Assembly: GCF_001939735.1 (NCBI RefSeq)
Contig: NZ_MJIL01000069.1
Location: 285,845-349,844 of the forward strand
DNA length: 64,000 nt
Direction of reading: 5' to 3'
Source of the DNA: Photobacterium proteolyticum
Lineage (GTDB): Bacteria > Pseudomonadota > Gammaproteobacteria > Enterobacterales > Vibrionaceae
The translations under genes were made by a program, and so were the position numbers. Under the pieces are notes generated by a model, which had not been told where the DNA came from, searched no databases, and was given only the letters and a program-made list of their open reading frames with translations. Shown here in pieces: positions 10,111 to 19,817 of this stretch (positions within the stretch are counted from its first letter, which is position 1; each line of letters starts with the position of its first letter).

Positions 10111-10306
10111 AGGGAAACCTCATGTAAATGGTGTAACAGATATCGTGATGGTCTGAATCTGATTGGCTAAGCTACAGAAACAGAAGCACTAACGATTAAA
10201 TAAAGTGAAATTGACGGGGATTGTACCTGATAGTAGGGAAAGCTGACCACTTTCTGTGAATAAACCCGTTATTATCATCAGCGTTAAATGACAGTAGGAA
10301 TTCATC

Positions 10307-11521
10307 ATGAAACGAGCCGTAATTACAGGCATGGGTATCGTATCCAGCATTGGTAACAACGTTAAAGAAGTGCTGGAGTCTTTGAAAACGGGTAAATCCG
10401 GTATCAACTTCTCTGAACAGTTCGCAGAAATGAAGCTGCGAAGCAATGTTTGGGGCGACTTAAAGATGACCCCGTCTGAGCATATCGACCGTAAAAAAAT
10501 GCGTTTCATGGGCGATGCAGCAGCATTTGCGTATTTGTCTATGGAGCAGGCAATTGAAGACGCCGGCCTGACTGAAGAACAAGTTTCCAATGACCGTACT
10601 GGCCTAGTGGCGGGTTCGGGTGGCGCATCCTCTTATAATCAGGCTGCAGCCGTTGATATTCTACGCGAGAAAGGCGTCAAGCGTGTCGGTCCTTATATGG
10701 TGCCTCGTACCATGTCATCGACAGTATCAGCCTGTCTGGCGACACCGTTTAAAATCCGTGGTGTGAACTACACCATGAGTTCAGCTTGTGCAACGTCTGC
10801 ACACTGTATCGGCCACGCATTGGAGCTTATCCAGCTAGGCAAGCAAGATGTGGTTTTCGCCGGCGGCGGTGAAGAGCTGGACTGGACGCTGACTATGATG
10901 TTCGATGCGATGGGCGCCCTGTCGACTAAGTACAACGATGATCCGACTAAGGCATCTCGTACTTATGATGCAGACCGTGACGGTTTCGTTATCTCTGGTG
11001 GCGGCGGTATGCTGGTTGTCGAGGAGCTTGAGCATGCTCTGGCTCGTGGCGCGAAAATCTACGGTGAAATCGTAGGCTACGGTGCGACATCAGATGGTTA
11101 CGACATGGTAGCGCCTTCTGGCGAAGGTGCGGTGCGTTGTATGAAGATGGCAATGCAGGATCTTGACGAACCGGTTGACTACATCAACACCCATGGTACC
11201 TCTACACCTGTTGGTGATGTGAAAGAGCTTGGTGCGATCCAGGAATTGTTTGGTGAGAAGAGCCCGGCTATTTCTGCGACTAAAGCGATGACAGGTCACG
11301 CTCTGGGTGCCGCTGGTGTGCATGAAGCTATCTACTCGACACTGATGCTGGATAACGGCTTTGTTGCGCCAAGTATCAACATTGATAACTTGGATCCGGC
11401 GGCAGAAGGCTTGGATATTGTTACTGAAACCCGTGAGCAACCGCTGAAAACAGTGATGTCTAACAGCTTCGGTTTCGGTGGTACGAACGCAACACTTGTG
11501 ATTAAGAAATACGAAGGTTAA
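10307..11521 (+). CDS. fabB: Beta-ketoacyl-ACP synthase I
   Basis: Condenses malonyl-ACP with growing acyl-ACP in fatty-acid elongation and is needed for unsaturated fatty acids. The 404 aa show the thiolase fold with nucleophile Cys161 in [11 protein letters not shown], first His in [11 protein letters not shown], the Lys and second His in [12 protein letters not shown], and the C-terminal [13 protein letters not shown] loop. AGGA lies seven bases before the ATG. Monocistronic, with repeats and a probable structured RNA downstream. FadR/FabR control is known for E. coli fabB, but I could not identify a convincing operator here. Confidence 0.96.
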   Translation: MKRAVITGMGIVSSIGNNVKEVLESLKTGKSGINFSEQFAEMKLRSNVWGDLKMTPSEHIDRKKMRFMGDAAAFAYLSMEQAIEDAGLTEEQVSNDRTGLVAGSGGASSYNQAAAVDILREKGVKRVGPYMVPRTMSSTVSACLATPFKIRGVNYTMSSACATSAHCIGHALELIQLGKQDVVFAGGGEELDWTLTMMFDAMGALSTKYNDDPTKASRTYDADRDGFVISGGGGMLVVEELEHALARGAKIYGEIVGYGATSDGYDMVAPSGEGAVRCMKMAMQDLDEPVDYINTHGTSTPVGDVKELGAIQELFGEKSPAISATKAMTGHALGAAGVHEAIYSTLMLDNGFVAPSINIDNLDPAAEGLDIVTETREQPLKTVMSNSFGFGGTNATLVIKKYEG

Positions 11522-11524
11522 GCC

Positions 11525-11636
11525 TTCGGGAGAGAATAGAGATACGGGGTTCGAAATATGAGATAGAGGGACGAGTATCGAGAAAAGACGAGTTAGGCTC
11601 ACCTTGAAACTCGACACTCATGACTCGCCCCTAAAC
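11525..11636. repeat. CGAGTATCGAG dispersed-repeat cluster after fabB
   Basis: Directly after the fabB stop, GACGAGTATCGAG (11570-11582) is followed by GACGAGTTAGG and then CTCGACACTCATGACTCGCCCC. These are sense and antisense variants of the word that forms the tandem array at 12009-12069. A further single copy, GACGAGTTTCGAG, is at 11882-11894. Confidence 0.5.
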
Positions 11637-11658
11637 CCCTTTTATCTTTTTCCGGGAC

Positions 11659-11853
11659 GGCACTGGCTAAGAACCAATCTAAGACGACTTTGGCGAGACT
11701 TCGAAGATTGCTGTTTCTATAGCCAGTGCCTATTAGACAGACGCGACATTAGCTTATGTGAATAGTATTTTCTTTTGCGGGAGCTGTCTATTGCAGAAGC
11801 GAGTGTTTTTTATAACCTGGATTTTTTTACCCGGCGCTATGCCGGGTTTTTTT
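11659..11853 (+). ncRNA. Candidate structured RNA with its own terminator
   Basis: A non-coding stretch in the 559-base fabB-pdxB gap. GGCACTGGCTA (11659-11669) pairs perfectly over 11 bp with TAGCCAGTGCC (11720-11730); inside, CAATCT (11675-11680) pairs with AGATTG (11705-11710). A second domain has TAGACAG (11734-11740) against CTGTCTA (11784-11790). A classic terminator closes it at 11829-11853. No known RNA class (6S, SRP, tmRNA, RNase P, Qrr, CsrB) is recognised, and no clear promoter was found. It could be a free RNA or a structured fabB 3' UTR. Confidence 0.5.
11829..11853 (+). terminator. Rho-independent terminator
   Basis: ACCCGGC (11829-11835) pairs with GCCGGGT (11841-11847), with T7 running from 11847 to 11853. 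It ends whichever transcript covers the candidate RNA and fabB. Confidence 0.9.
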
Positions 11854-12008
11854 ATGTCTGAAGCAGGAGCGAGCTTCTAGAGACGAGTTTCGAGGAGCAA
11901 GTAATAAGAGCAGAAAAGTTTGACTCATATTAATGACTTGCAGACTGCAAACCTCAGAGCTCTAGGAAAAGCAATGGCTTGACAGTACAATGAGTTTCTT
12001 GAATTCTC

Positions 12009-12069
12009 ACTCGATACTCGATACTCGATACTCGATACTCGATACTCGATACTCGATACTCGATACTCG
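12009..12069. repeat. 7-bp tandem array (ACTCGAT, eight full copies) before pdxB
   Basis: Eight perfect copies of ACTCGAT run from 12009 to 12064, with a five-base partial copy to 12069. Only 11 bases separate its end from the pdxB ATG. With no mismatches it looks young and slippage-prone, and it occupies the place where the pdxB ribosome site or leader should be. Confidence 0.95.
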
Positions 12070-12080
12070 GATCTAACCCC

Positions 12081-13253
12081 ATGAAAATCCTTATTGACGA
12101 AAACATGCCTTATGCGGCCGATTTATTCAGCCAGCTGGGCGAGGTTGTGACGAAGCCGGGTCGGACGTTAACGTCCGATGATCTCATCGACGTCGATGCC
12201 CTAATGATCCGTTCAGTGACCAAAGTAAACAAGTCGTTGCTAGAAAAAGCCGATAAGTTGCGCTTTGTCGGAACGGCTACCGCGGGGCAGGATCATGTCG
12301 ATCAGGCGTTGCTTGAACAGCAAGGCATCACGTTTACTGCCGCGCCCGGATGTAACAAGGTCGGCGTGGCGGAATACGTGCTCAGTAGCTTGATGGTGTT
12401 GGGGCAGCAGCAAGGTTTTTCGGTTTTTGACAAAACCATCGGTATTGTTGGAGCCGGTAATGTGGGTACTTACCTGGCCCGGTGCCTTGATGCATTGGGG
12501 ATCCGTTATTTGCTCAATGACCCTTTAAAAGAGCAGCAGGGCGATAGCCGTCAATTCCATTCGTTAGAAACGATACAGACACAGTGTGATGTCATTACCC
12601 TGCATACGCCAATCACTCGTGACGGTGACTTCCCGACTTACCACCTGGTTGATGAAGCCTTTTTGGACACCTTGGCACCGGGAGCCATACTGATTAATGC
12701 TGCGCGCGGTCCTGTGGTTGATAATCAGGCATTGAAAGTGGCGCTGCAACAGGCCAGCAGTGGAGAGGGCAAGCCGTTAACTGCTGTGTTGGATGTCTTT
12801 GAGCATGAGCCGCTGGTGGATCTCGAATTACTGCCGTTGCTGGCGTTTGCAACCCCGCATATTGCCGGCTATGGCCTCGAAGGTAAGGCGCGGGGTACCA
12901 CTATGGTGTTTAATCGCTATTGTGAGTTCCTTGGCCTCGATAAGCAGGTGTCGGCCTCCAGTTTGTTGCCAGTGGCACCGATCCCCTTCGTCCAGCTGAG
13001 TAAGAAGTGGCAAGAAGAAGACTTATTTACCCTGATCCAGCTTATCTATGATGTCCGCAAAGATGATGCCTTGTTTCGTCGTGAAATGATCCAAAGTGCG
13101 GGTAACGATCAGCAGATGGCTGCGGCTTTTGACTTGATGAGAAAAAATTATTGGGATCGGCGCGAATATAGCGCAATTACAGTAGCCGGAGAGACGGGTT
13201 TTGGGGTAGAGTCGCTGGCTAAATTAGGTTTTACAGTAGAGGAAACTCCATGA
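12081..13253 (+). CDS. pdxB: Erythronate-4-phosphate dehydrogenase
   Basis: Oxidises 4-phosphoerythronate in the DXP-dependent route to pyridoxal 5'-phosphate. The 390-aa protein belongs to the D-2-hydroxyacid dehydrogenases: NAD loop [13 protein letters not shown], catalytic Arg in NAARGPVVD, Glu in FEHEP, and His in TPHIAGYG. The C-terminal dimerisation region is present. It shares an ATGA overlap with asd downstream. No good Shine-Dalgarno is visible before the ATG: the 7-bp tandem array ends 11 bases upstream, leaving CGGATCTAACCCC. Start choice rests on the [12 protein letters not shown] family N-terminus. Confidence 0.95.
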   Translation: MKILIDENMPYAADLFSQLGEVVTKPGRTLTSDDLIDVDALMIRSVTKVNKSLLEKADKLRFVGTATAGQDHVDQALLEQQGITFTAAPGCNKVGVAEYVLSSLMVLGQQQGFSVFDKTIGIVGAGNVGTYLARCLDALGIRYLLNDPLKEQQGDSRQFHSLETIQTQCDVITLHTPITRDGDFPTYHLVDEAFLDTLAPGAILINAARGPVVDNQALKVALQQASSGEGKPLTAVLDVFEHEPLVDLELLPLLAFATPHIAGYGLEGKARGTTMVFNRYCEFLGLDKQVSASSLLPVAPIPFVQLSKKWQEEDLFTLIQLIYDVRKDDALFRREMIQSAGNDQQMAAAFDLMRKNYWDRREYSAITVAGETGFGVESLAKLGFTVEETP

Positions 13254-14263
13254 GCCAGGAATTTGATATTGCCGTACTCGGCGCAACAGGTGCTGTCGGT
13301 GAGGCCATCGTCGAAGTTCTAGAGGAACGCAATTTTCCTGTTCGCAATCTATATTTGCTAGCATCTGAGCGTAGCGCAGGCAACACGTTGCGTTTTAAGG
13401 GCAAAAGTGTTCGTGTTACAGATGTAGAAGAATTTGACTGGAGTCAGGTGCAGCTTGCACTATTCTCTGCCGGTGCGGAAACGTCTGACCGTTGGGCACC
13501 GATTGCTGCTGATCACGGCGTGGTTGTGATTGATAATACATCACGCTTCCGCTACGAATACGATGTACCTTTGGTGGTGCCGGAAGTAAACCCGCATGCG
13601 CTGGCTGATTACCGGAACCGAAACATTATTGCTAACCCGAACTGTTCGACCATCCAGATGCTGGTGGCACTTAAGCCAATCCACGAAGCGTATGGTATCG
13701 AGCGCATCAATGTTGCCACTTACCAGTCGGTTTCAGGCTCGGGCAAGAAAGGTGTCGATGAGCTGGCGGGGCAAACGGCTAAGCTGTTAAACGGCCTACC
13801 GGCGGAAAACAAGGCTTACGACAAGCAAATTGCCTTTAACTGCCTGCCGCACATTGATGAGTTTATGGATAACGGCTACACCAAAGAAGAAATGAAAATG
13901 GTGTGGGAAACTCAGAAAATTCTGGGTGACGATAATATCCGCGTTAACCCGACCTGTGTTCGCGTCCCTGTGTTCTATGGCCATGCCGAAGCGGTACATG
14001 TGGAAACATGCCAGCCAGTCCATGTCGAGGAGGCTGTCAGCCTGCTTGAAAATGCTGAAGGCATTGAAGTATTCCACGGTAATGACTATCCGACCCAGGT
14101 GGGTGATGCAACAGGAAAAGACCATGTTATGGTTGCCAGAATCCGTGAAGACATCAGTCATCCGTGTGGTTTGAACATGTGGGTTGTTGCCGATAACGTC
14201 CGTAAAGGCGCAGCAACAAACAGTGTACAGATTGCCGAGAAACTGATTGAAGAGTACTTGTAA
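13250..14263 (+). CDS. asd: Aspartate-semialdehyde dehydrogenase
   Basis: NADPH-dependent conversion of aspartyl-4-phosphate to aspartate semialdehyde for Lys, Met, Thr and diaminopimelate synthesis. The 337 aa include [10 protein letters not shown] for NADP binding, catalytic Cys132 in NPNCSTIQ, the [11 protein letters not shown] loop and the late R-x-D-x-S-H segment (RIREDISHP). It sits in the slot held by usg in E. coli, and Vibrio species are known to carry two asd genes; the Cys is kept, so this copy should be active. The start overlaps the pdxB stop, which implies translational coupling. Confidence 0.92.
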   Translation: MSQEFDIAVLGATGAVGEAIVEVLEERNFPVRNLYLLASERSAGNTLRFKGKSVRVTDVEEFDWSQVQLALFSAGAETSDRWAPIAADHGVVVIDNTSRFRYEYDVPLVVPEVNPHALADYRNRNIIANPNCSTIQMLVALKPIHEAYGIERINVATYQSVSGSGKKGVDELAGQTAKLLNGLPAENKAYDKQIAFNCLPHIDEFMDNGYTKEEMKMVWETQKILGDDNIRVNPTCVRVPVFYGHAEAVHVETCQPVHVEEAVSLLENAEGIEVFHGNDYPTQVGDATGKDHVMVARIREDISHPCGLNMWVVADNVRKGAATNSVQIAEKLIEEYL

Positions 14264-14279
14264 TTCTCACGTACTTGTT

Positions 14280-14351
14280 CCCTCCCCTTATGAAGGGGAG
14301 GGCCAGGGTGGGGTTGAAGCCTCTTGCCAACCCTCCCTTGAAAGAGGGCGG
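14280..14351. repeat. G/C-rich palindromic repeat, copy 1 (after asd)
   Basis: CCCTCCCCTT, an ATG loop and AAGGGGAGGG form a perfect 10-bp hairpin (14280-14302), followed by CCAGGGTGGGG and a second smaller hairpin (CCCTCCCTTGAAAGAGGG, about 14331-14348). The first hairpin is identical to 56641-56663. It lies at the 3' end of asd. Confidence 0.85.
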
Positions 14352-14545
14352 AATTATCTTTGACTACATTAAGTATTGTTGATGCAGGGCCCTTCCTTTG
14401 AGCAACAACCCTCAATTACCGCTCAAGAGTCTTGATGTGTGGTCGATAGATTCATTATGCTTAGCGCCATGACTTCGATTGTCGGTTCAACTCACGCGAT
14501 ACTCGAAACGACTTTATTATTCCCTGCCAGAGAGGACAGTAGGCA

Positions 14546-17500
14546 GTGTCTGACCTATCGACTATGATAAAACGCTTACTATTACCGGTTATTTTCGCCA
14601 GTGCAGCCTTCCATATACCGGTTCAGGCCAATACGGTACGTATTGTTGGCCCTGCTGCTGACGAGCAGCCTGCAACGATTGTTGAGACGGCTCGGAATAC
14701 CTCAACAAACCGTTCTTCTGCGACTCGCTATGGGCCGACGGCCAATAGTGAGACGCTGTGGTCTATTGCAACCCGTAACCGCCCGAACAATCAGGTGTCG
14801 GTCTATCAGGTCATCGGTGCGATCCACCGTGCCAATCCACAGGCTTTCGAGCAAAACAATATTCATGGTCTGATCCCCGGCAGCGTGCTGACCATTCCGA
14901 GCCTGGGGCAGATCCGTCAGGAAAACATTGATAGCGTCAAGCGTCGCCTGGCCGCTGACCAGCGCCGTCAGTCACGTCAGACATCCTCGCCTGCACCATC
15001 TAGTGCGCCAGCACCAAGAGCGAATACACCAGCACCAACCGTAGTTGCCCAGCCGATTCCCAAGCCAGATGCCGCAAAAGAAGAAGTGGTGAGTCAAGCT
15101 GCTCCTAAAGTGAGCAGCGAGGCTAGTTCGTCGTCGGCACCGCAAAGCCCGAAAGGGGGAATTCCGCTTAAGCCAACGGCTCTTCAGGCGCAGCTGGATG
15201 CGTCTGACGTCCAAATGACCAAGCTGCTGGAAAGCAATCATTTATTGCGGGTTCGCCTTGCTGAGATGCAGCACGAAGTTACGGCATTGAAGGATCAGAT
15301 CAGCAGTGACGAGATCCTTCGAGAGCAAATCAAAGGGTTCATTCAGCAACAGAAGGTCCAGCTGGTGGAGCCTGTTGTTGTTCAAACGTCATGGATTGAT
15401 AACCTGATAGCCAACCCATGGGCGTTAGCTGCAGTTGCCTTCCTTCCTGGTTCACTGATTGCCGGTGCACTGGCTTTCTTCATGCTAAGACGCAAGAAAG
15501 AGGGTGACGATGAGGTTAAATCCCTAGACAGCCCGGAACAAAAACCTGCGATGGCCCCTCCTCCTGAGGATGATGCGGTTAACCCGGAGATTCCGCTCAG
15601 CGATGACAATGATATTGATGATCTTTTCGGGGGCGATGACGACTCGTTGTTTGATGATCCTGAAAAGAGCCTCTTCTCTGGCGAGCCGGATAAAGAAGTC
15701 GATGCTATTGATATGCTCGATTTGTCTACAGATAGTAGCGATGAATTCGAGATTGACAGCGGCCTGACCCCGAGCAGCATTTCTGTGAAAGGTGATGAGC
15801 AGGCGATTGGACTCCAGGACATGGAGCGAGCGCTGGATGAAATGGATCAGACCTCAGATCCTAATTCGGATGAAGCTCTGGCCGCAATGTGGGAGCAGTC
15901 GCTTCAAAGCGAAGCCGATGATGAAGACAGCTTTGATCTTTCTGATGACAGCACGGTCGGCTTGGATGACGATTTACTCGGAGAGCAGAAGATTGACGAT
16001 GGGCTGCTTGATCAGTCTATTTTGGATGATCTGCTGTCAGAAGTTGAAATGGAACAGGAAAGTCACGATCAGCCTGCGCAAGAAGATGCAAGTCAGCAGG
16101 TGGTTGATCAGGATGATCTGGATTCGTTGTTTGATTCGGTTGAGGTAGAAGAGACTCCGGAATCTCCGTCGCCGGTTAGTTCAGAGCAGGCTGATGTTGT
16201 CGAAGAGGCTGCACAGCAGGCCGCCGTTGATCAGGCGCTAGCCGATGTTGATGCGATGTTTGCCGTTGAGTCTGAAGCTGTTGATGAAGATGATATTGAC
16301 GCTTTGTTTGAAGCGAACAGCACGGCATTGCTCGATGAGCTGATAGAAGAAGACGATGAGTTAAGCACTGAGGTTGAAGTCGAGGTTGAGGAAAACAGTA
16401 CAGCACTGCTTGATGAATTGCTTGGTGACGATGACACCAATGATCTGCTCAATCCGAGCGTATCCATTGATGAAAACAGCACAGCATTACTTGACGAGTT
16501 GGTTGATGATCTTGATGACGACCTTGATGATGTCGACAACGATGGTTTAGCAGCATCCGATACTAAAATCGAAGATGAAGATGAGCTGAACCTTGATGAT
16601 GTCGTTATTGACGAGAATAGCACTGACCTACTTGATGATATTCTTGCTCAGCACAGCAGCCTTCCTGAGCTATCGGCTTCTGAGCCCGAACCGCAAGGCC
16701 TAGACGAGACGCTAGGCACTCATGAACAGCAAGCCATCGATGTACAACAAGGCAGTGACAGTGATGAACTGCAAGCTATCGACGAACAGCCTGGCGATAG
16801 TGTGGGATCTGATGTTTCAGAGCCCGAAATGTTCGAGACTGATTTTTCAGACCCTGAGTTTGAGTCGGTATCTGACAACGAAGCCGCCTTATCGCAGCAA
16901 CAGCAAGTACCTGATGCCGATTTCCCTGAGCCTGAACAGTCAGCTTTTGCCGAGATATTCAATGAGGCGTTGGATGAGCAGCCTGCAGATCCGGACCCGG
17001 AACCTCAAGCAGAACCTGCGCCTGTTGCAGAATCTATTCAAGAGCAGGAGCTTATTGATGCGCTCAGTCAGGAACCAGAGCAACAGCTTGATCAGGAGCC
17101 AGTGTTAGATAGCGAAGCGGATGCAGAACCACAGGAAAGCGAGTCACTTCCACAGCAAGAGCCGGTAGAAGCCGATGAAATTGATGCGTTGCTGGCGGAT
17201 GTTGAAGGGTTGCTGGATGAACCTGAAACTGACGATGTCGAAGTGCTTGGCCGGAGTGTTGATGAGCTGCTGGAAAGCTTTGAGCATCAGCCGGAGCAAG
17301 CTGAGCAGGATGAATCGGCTCTCGATGCCATTGACTCTGGTGATACGACTGACTCTGATGTCGCTACTGACTCTGGTTCTGAGGAATCCAGTCTAGAGGA
17401 ACCAGGTGATGAAGACGCCGGGATTCAGGAGCTTGGTGCCGAAGAGCTTGATGTTGAGAAACCTAGTGTTGATGAAACAGCTGTCGAGCCTGAAGAGACG

Positions 17501-19600
17501 GTATTGACTGAGGCCGATTCTGATGAACTCCCTGTTTCGGATGGCGAAGTGGTCTTGGCTGAACCAGAGCCGCTATTTGAGCCTCAGGCTGAAGTTCCGG
17601 TATCTGTAGAAGAGCCTCCTCAAAACGACGTTCTGGAAAATGACATTCAGGATGAACAACCTGAATTGGTTACGCCGAAAGTCGCTGAAGACGTATCTTC
17701 TGAAGGTGTAACGGTTGAAGACTCACCACAAGAAGATCTTGCCAAGCAAGCTGAACTGGAAGCGCCGGAACCGTTAAGTCTGGATGATTTGCCGGAGTTT
17801 GACGAAGAGGCGGCATTCAATGATCCGGAAGCAGAAGAGTTAGAGGACCTATCGCCTTCGCTTTCAGAAGATGAAGAGCAGCAGGCGCTTGATAATATTG
17901 TTAAGCAGCTGCAACAGGCAGCCGAAGCTGCCCAGCCAGAAAGTGTTGCCGCTCCTGATCTGGCATCAGATGAATCCGTATCTGAAGAGCTAGCCCCTGA
18001 AGCTCTGCTAGCTGTTGATGAATCTGAGTACCAATCTGTTGATGATTTACTCGATGCGTCGCTGGAAGACTGGACAGAAGAAGAGCCACTTCAGGAAGAA
18101 GCGCCGCAGGAAGAAGCATTTGCCGAGCAACCTGAGTTGGAAGCGCCGGAACCGTTAACCCTTGATGATCTGCCTGAGTTTGACGAAGAAGCGGCTTTTA
18201 ATGACCCTGAAGCGGAAGAGCTCGAGGAGCTATCATCGCCGTTGTCAGAAGATGAAGAGCAGCAGGCGCTTGATAATATTGTCAAGCAATTGCAGCAGGC
18301 CGCCGAAGCTGTCCAGGCTGATAGCCATGAGCCAGAAGCGGAACAAAGCCCGGCCGATGAAGTGGATGCGGAGCCGACGGAACCCGTATCAGCATCTATT
18401 CATGGTGAGCAGAATATTGAGTTCGAGAGTATTGACCCAAGCTCATTGCCAGAGTTTAGCGAAGATGAAGCCTTGCAGGCGTCTTTCGATGAACAGCATG
18501 AACTCGAACAATATGAAGTAGAGCAAGGGCTGAGAGAACCGCAGGCCGCAAAACCTCTTCAGCCTGAAACGCCACCGGCAGATATGTTTGACGACGAGTT
18601 TGTCGACTCCGCCGGACTTGATATGGCTGCTCTGCTGAGCGATCCCGAGGAAGCCTTTGCTGGCCCTGACAATGTGCAGGCTGAGAACACATTGGTTGAC
18701 AATGTTCTAGAAGCAGAGGTAGAAGCACAGCCAATCGAGCCAACTGTACAGGAGAGTGAACATGCACATGAGAAAGTGCATGAGCAGGAAGATGAGCTCG
18801 CTCCTCAAGACGCTGTTGTTGAGCTAGAAGACACTCAAGAATCACTCAGCATCGATTCTGCCTGGGGTGATGATGTTGACTCTGTATCGGAAGATATCGC
18901 TGGCGAGAGTGTGCCAGAGCCTGTTCATTCGGACCTGAATGAATCCGTGGCGGATAACACAGACGATATCGATACTAAACCAAGCTTTGATTTTCAGGAT
19001 GAGCTTGAAGCCGAGCGTGAACAGTTGCTGTCGAACACCTTTGATGGTGATGACGAGTATTCGAGCTTTTCTGGCTCAGAGCTTGATATGCCGGAAGAAG
19101 ATTCGGCAATCTGGGCGGCAACCAGCCCTGAACCAGTACTAGAGACAGAGAACTGGGCTGAACAGCCACAGATGCAAATTGAAGACGTGGCTGCTTTTGA
19201 TACCGAAATGCTACTGGCAGAAGCGGAATCGCAGGCATTACTCGACGATATTGGCGGCAGTGAACTGGTTACTGATGCCGATCCTTCTCCTGCGTATATT
19301 AGTATTGACGAGCTGATGAAAGACATAGAGTCTGAGCACCCGGTCGAGGTGGAAGAAGAGCCGCTGAACCTGGAGGTCGGGCTTGATGAGTTCCCGGATG
19401 TCCTTTCTGATGTGGCTGCATTTGATGTCGATAGCCAGGGGGAATATGCCAGCAAGCTGGATTTGGCCAAGGCTTATCTTGAGATGAACGACAGCGAAGG
19501 TGCGCTTGGCTTGTTGGAAGAGGTTGCCAGTAATGGTGATGCCCAGATCAAACGCGAAGCGAAGGGGCTGTTAGACAAGGTGCGAGGATCGAGATCCTAG
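14546..19600 (+). CDS. fimV: FimV-family polar hub / pilus assembly protein, giant acidic form
   Basis: Peptidoglycan-binding inner-membrane protein that organises the cell pole and type IV pilus or type II secretion systems in related bacteria. In 1684 aa: signal segment (about 1-29); LysM domain with ETLWSIATRN and IPGSVLTIP (about 68-116); Pro/Ala linker; coiled coil (about 215-260); one membrane helix (NPWALAAVAFLPGSLIAGAL, about 289-308); a very long Asp/Glu-rich cytoplasmic region; and the C-terminal FimV TPR-like domain ending near KGLLDKVRG. It is longer than the roughly 900-aa Pseudomonas FimV. Four ENSTxLLDxx repeats lie at about residues 589-695. A near-exact block of about 61 residues occurs twice (DNA 17752-17935 and 18129-18314). 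The GTG start follows GAGAGGA. Confidence 0.93.
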   Translation: MSDLSTMIKRLLLPVIFASAAFHIPVQANTVRIVGPAADEQPATIVETARNTSTNRSSATRYGPTANSETLWSIATRNRPNNQVSVYQVIGAIHRANPQAFEQNNIHGLIPGSVLTIPSLGQIRQENIDSVKRRLAADQRRQSRQTSSPAPSSAPAPRANTPAPTVVAQPIPKPDAAKEEVVSQAAPKVSSEASSSSAPQSPKGGIPLKPTALQAQLDASDVQMTKLLESNHLLRVRLAEMQHEVTALKDQISSDEILREQIKGFIQQQKVQLVEPVVVQTSWIDNLIANPWALAAVAFLPGSLIAGALAFFMLRRKKEGDDEVKSLDSPEQKPAMAPPPEDDAVNPEIPLSDDNDIDDLFGGDDDSLFDDPEKSLFSGEPDKEVDAIDMLDLSTDSSDEFEIDSGLTPSSISVKGDEQAIGLQDMERALDEMDQTSDPNSDEALAAMWEQSLQSEADDEDSFDLSDDSTVGLDDDLLGEQKIDDGLLDQSILDDLLSEVEMEQESHDQPAQEDASQQVVDQDDLDSLFDSVEVEETPESPSPVSSEQADVVEEAAQQAAVDQALADVDAMFAVESEAVDEDDIDALFEANSTALLDELIEEDDELSTEVEVEVEENSTALLDELLGDDDTNDLLNPSVSIDENSTALLDELVDDLDDDLDDVDNDGLAASDTKIEDEDELNLDDVVIDENSTDLLDDILAQHSSLPELSASEPEPQGLDETLGTHEQQAIDVQQGSDSDELQAIDEQPGDSVGSDVSEPEMFETDFSDPEFESVSDNEAALSQQQQVPDADFPEPEQSAFAEIFNEALDEQPADPDPEPQAEPAPVAESIQEQELIDALSQEPEQQLDQEPVLDSEADAEPQESESLPQQEPVEADEIDALLADVEGLLDEPETDDVEVLGRSVDELLESFEHQPEQAEQDESALDAIDSGDTTDSDVATDSGSEESSLEEPGDEDAGIQELGAEELDVEKPSVDETAVEPEETVLTEADSDELPVSDGEVVLAEPEPLFEPQAEVPVSVEEPPQNDVLENDIQDEQPELVTPKVAEDVSSEGVTVEDSPQEDLAKQAELEAPEPLSLDDLPEFDEEAAFNDPEAEELEDLSPSLSEDEEQQALDNIVKQLQQAAEAAQPESVAAPDLASDESVSEELAPEALLAVDESEYQSVDDLLDASLEDWTEEEPLQEEAPQEEAFAEQPELEAPEPLTLDDLPEFDEEAAFNDPEAEELEELSSPLSEDEEQQALDNIVKQLQQAAEAVQADSHEPEAEQSPADEVDAEPTEPVSASIHGEQNIEFESIDPSSLPEFSEDEALQASFDEQHELEQYEVEQGLREPQAAKPLQPETPPADMFDDEFVDSAGLDMAALLSDPEEAFAGPDNVQAENTLVDNVLEAEVEAQPIEPTVQESEHAHEKVHEQEDELAPQDAVVELEDTQESLSIDSAWGDDVDSVSEDIAGESVPEPVHSDLNESVADNTDDIDTKPSFDFQDELEAEREQLLSNTFDGDDEYSSFSGSELDMPEEDSAIWAATSPEPVLETENWAEQPQMQIEDVAAFDTEMLLAEAESQALLDDIGGSELVTDADPSPAYISIDELMKDIESEHPVEVEEEPLNLEVGLDEFPDVLSDVAAFDVDSQGEYASKLDLAKAYLEMNDSEGALGLLEEVASNGDAQIKREAKGLLDKVRGSRS

Positions 19601-19618
19601 TATCTGAACAAGAAGGAA

Positions 19619-19634
19619 AACTAGGACCTAGGTT
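19619..19634. repeat. CTAG-rich palindrome after fimV
   Basis: AACTAGGACCTAGGTT is nearly self-complementary and lies 20 bases before the fimV terminator. It is related to the AACCTAG array at 29220 and the CTAGGATCTAG words at 20624 and 29349. Confidence 0.5.
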
Positions 19635-19653
19635 TTAGTTTTCAGGTTCGAGG

Positions 19654-19685
19654 AAAAGCGAGAGCCATGGCTCTCGCTTTTTTTT
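19654..19685 (+). terminator. fimV terminator (GCGAGAG type)
   Basis: AGCGAGAGCCA pairs with TGGCTCTCGCT, flanked by A4 and T8. The same stem sequence recurs at 29294-29324 and, with a changed loop, at 32704-32735. Confidence 0.93.
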
Positions 19686-19735
19686 ATGGGGTCATTTGTC
19701 TGATTCTATGAACTCGCCCCTAGGATTTCGGAACT

Positions 19736-19763
19736 TTGTTATTCTCGCTTTTTTCCCTATAAT
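19736..19763 (+). promoter_or_regulatory. Probable truA sigma-70 promoter
   Basis: TTGTTA (19736-19741) and a perfect TATAAT (19758-19763) are separated by 16 bases, 55 bases before the truA start. Confidence 0.6.
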
Positions 19764-19817
19764 CCCTCACTCCTTGATAACAGGCCAGCTGCGCCGACAG
19801 TAAGAACGAAGTAAATT

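Noticed and set aside
10241-10252. A possible FadR or FabR half-site upstream of fabB
   Set aside because: Only one half-site resembles the consensus; the dyad partner is missing, so a regulatory call is not supported.
12009-12069. Reading the 7-bp arrays as a CRISPR
   Set aside because: Units are 7 bp with no spacers, and no cas genes are present.
14546-19600. Many long open frames on the other strand and frames of fimV
   Set aside because: They come from the repetitive GAT/GAA-rich coding sequence, which yields Ser-rich antisense frames without stops; none has a ribosome site or domain.
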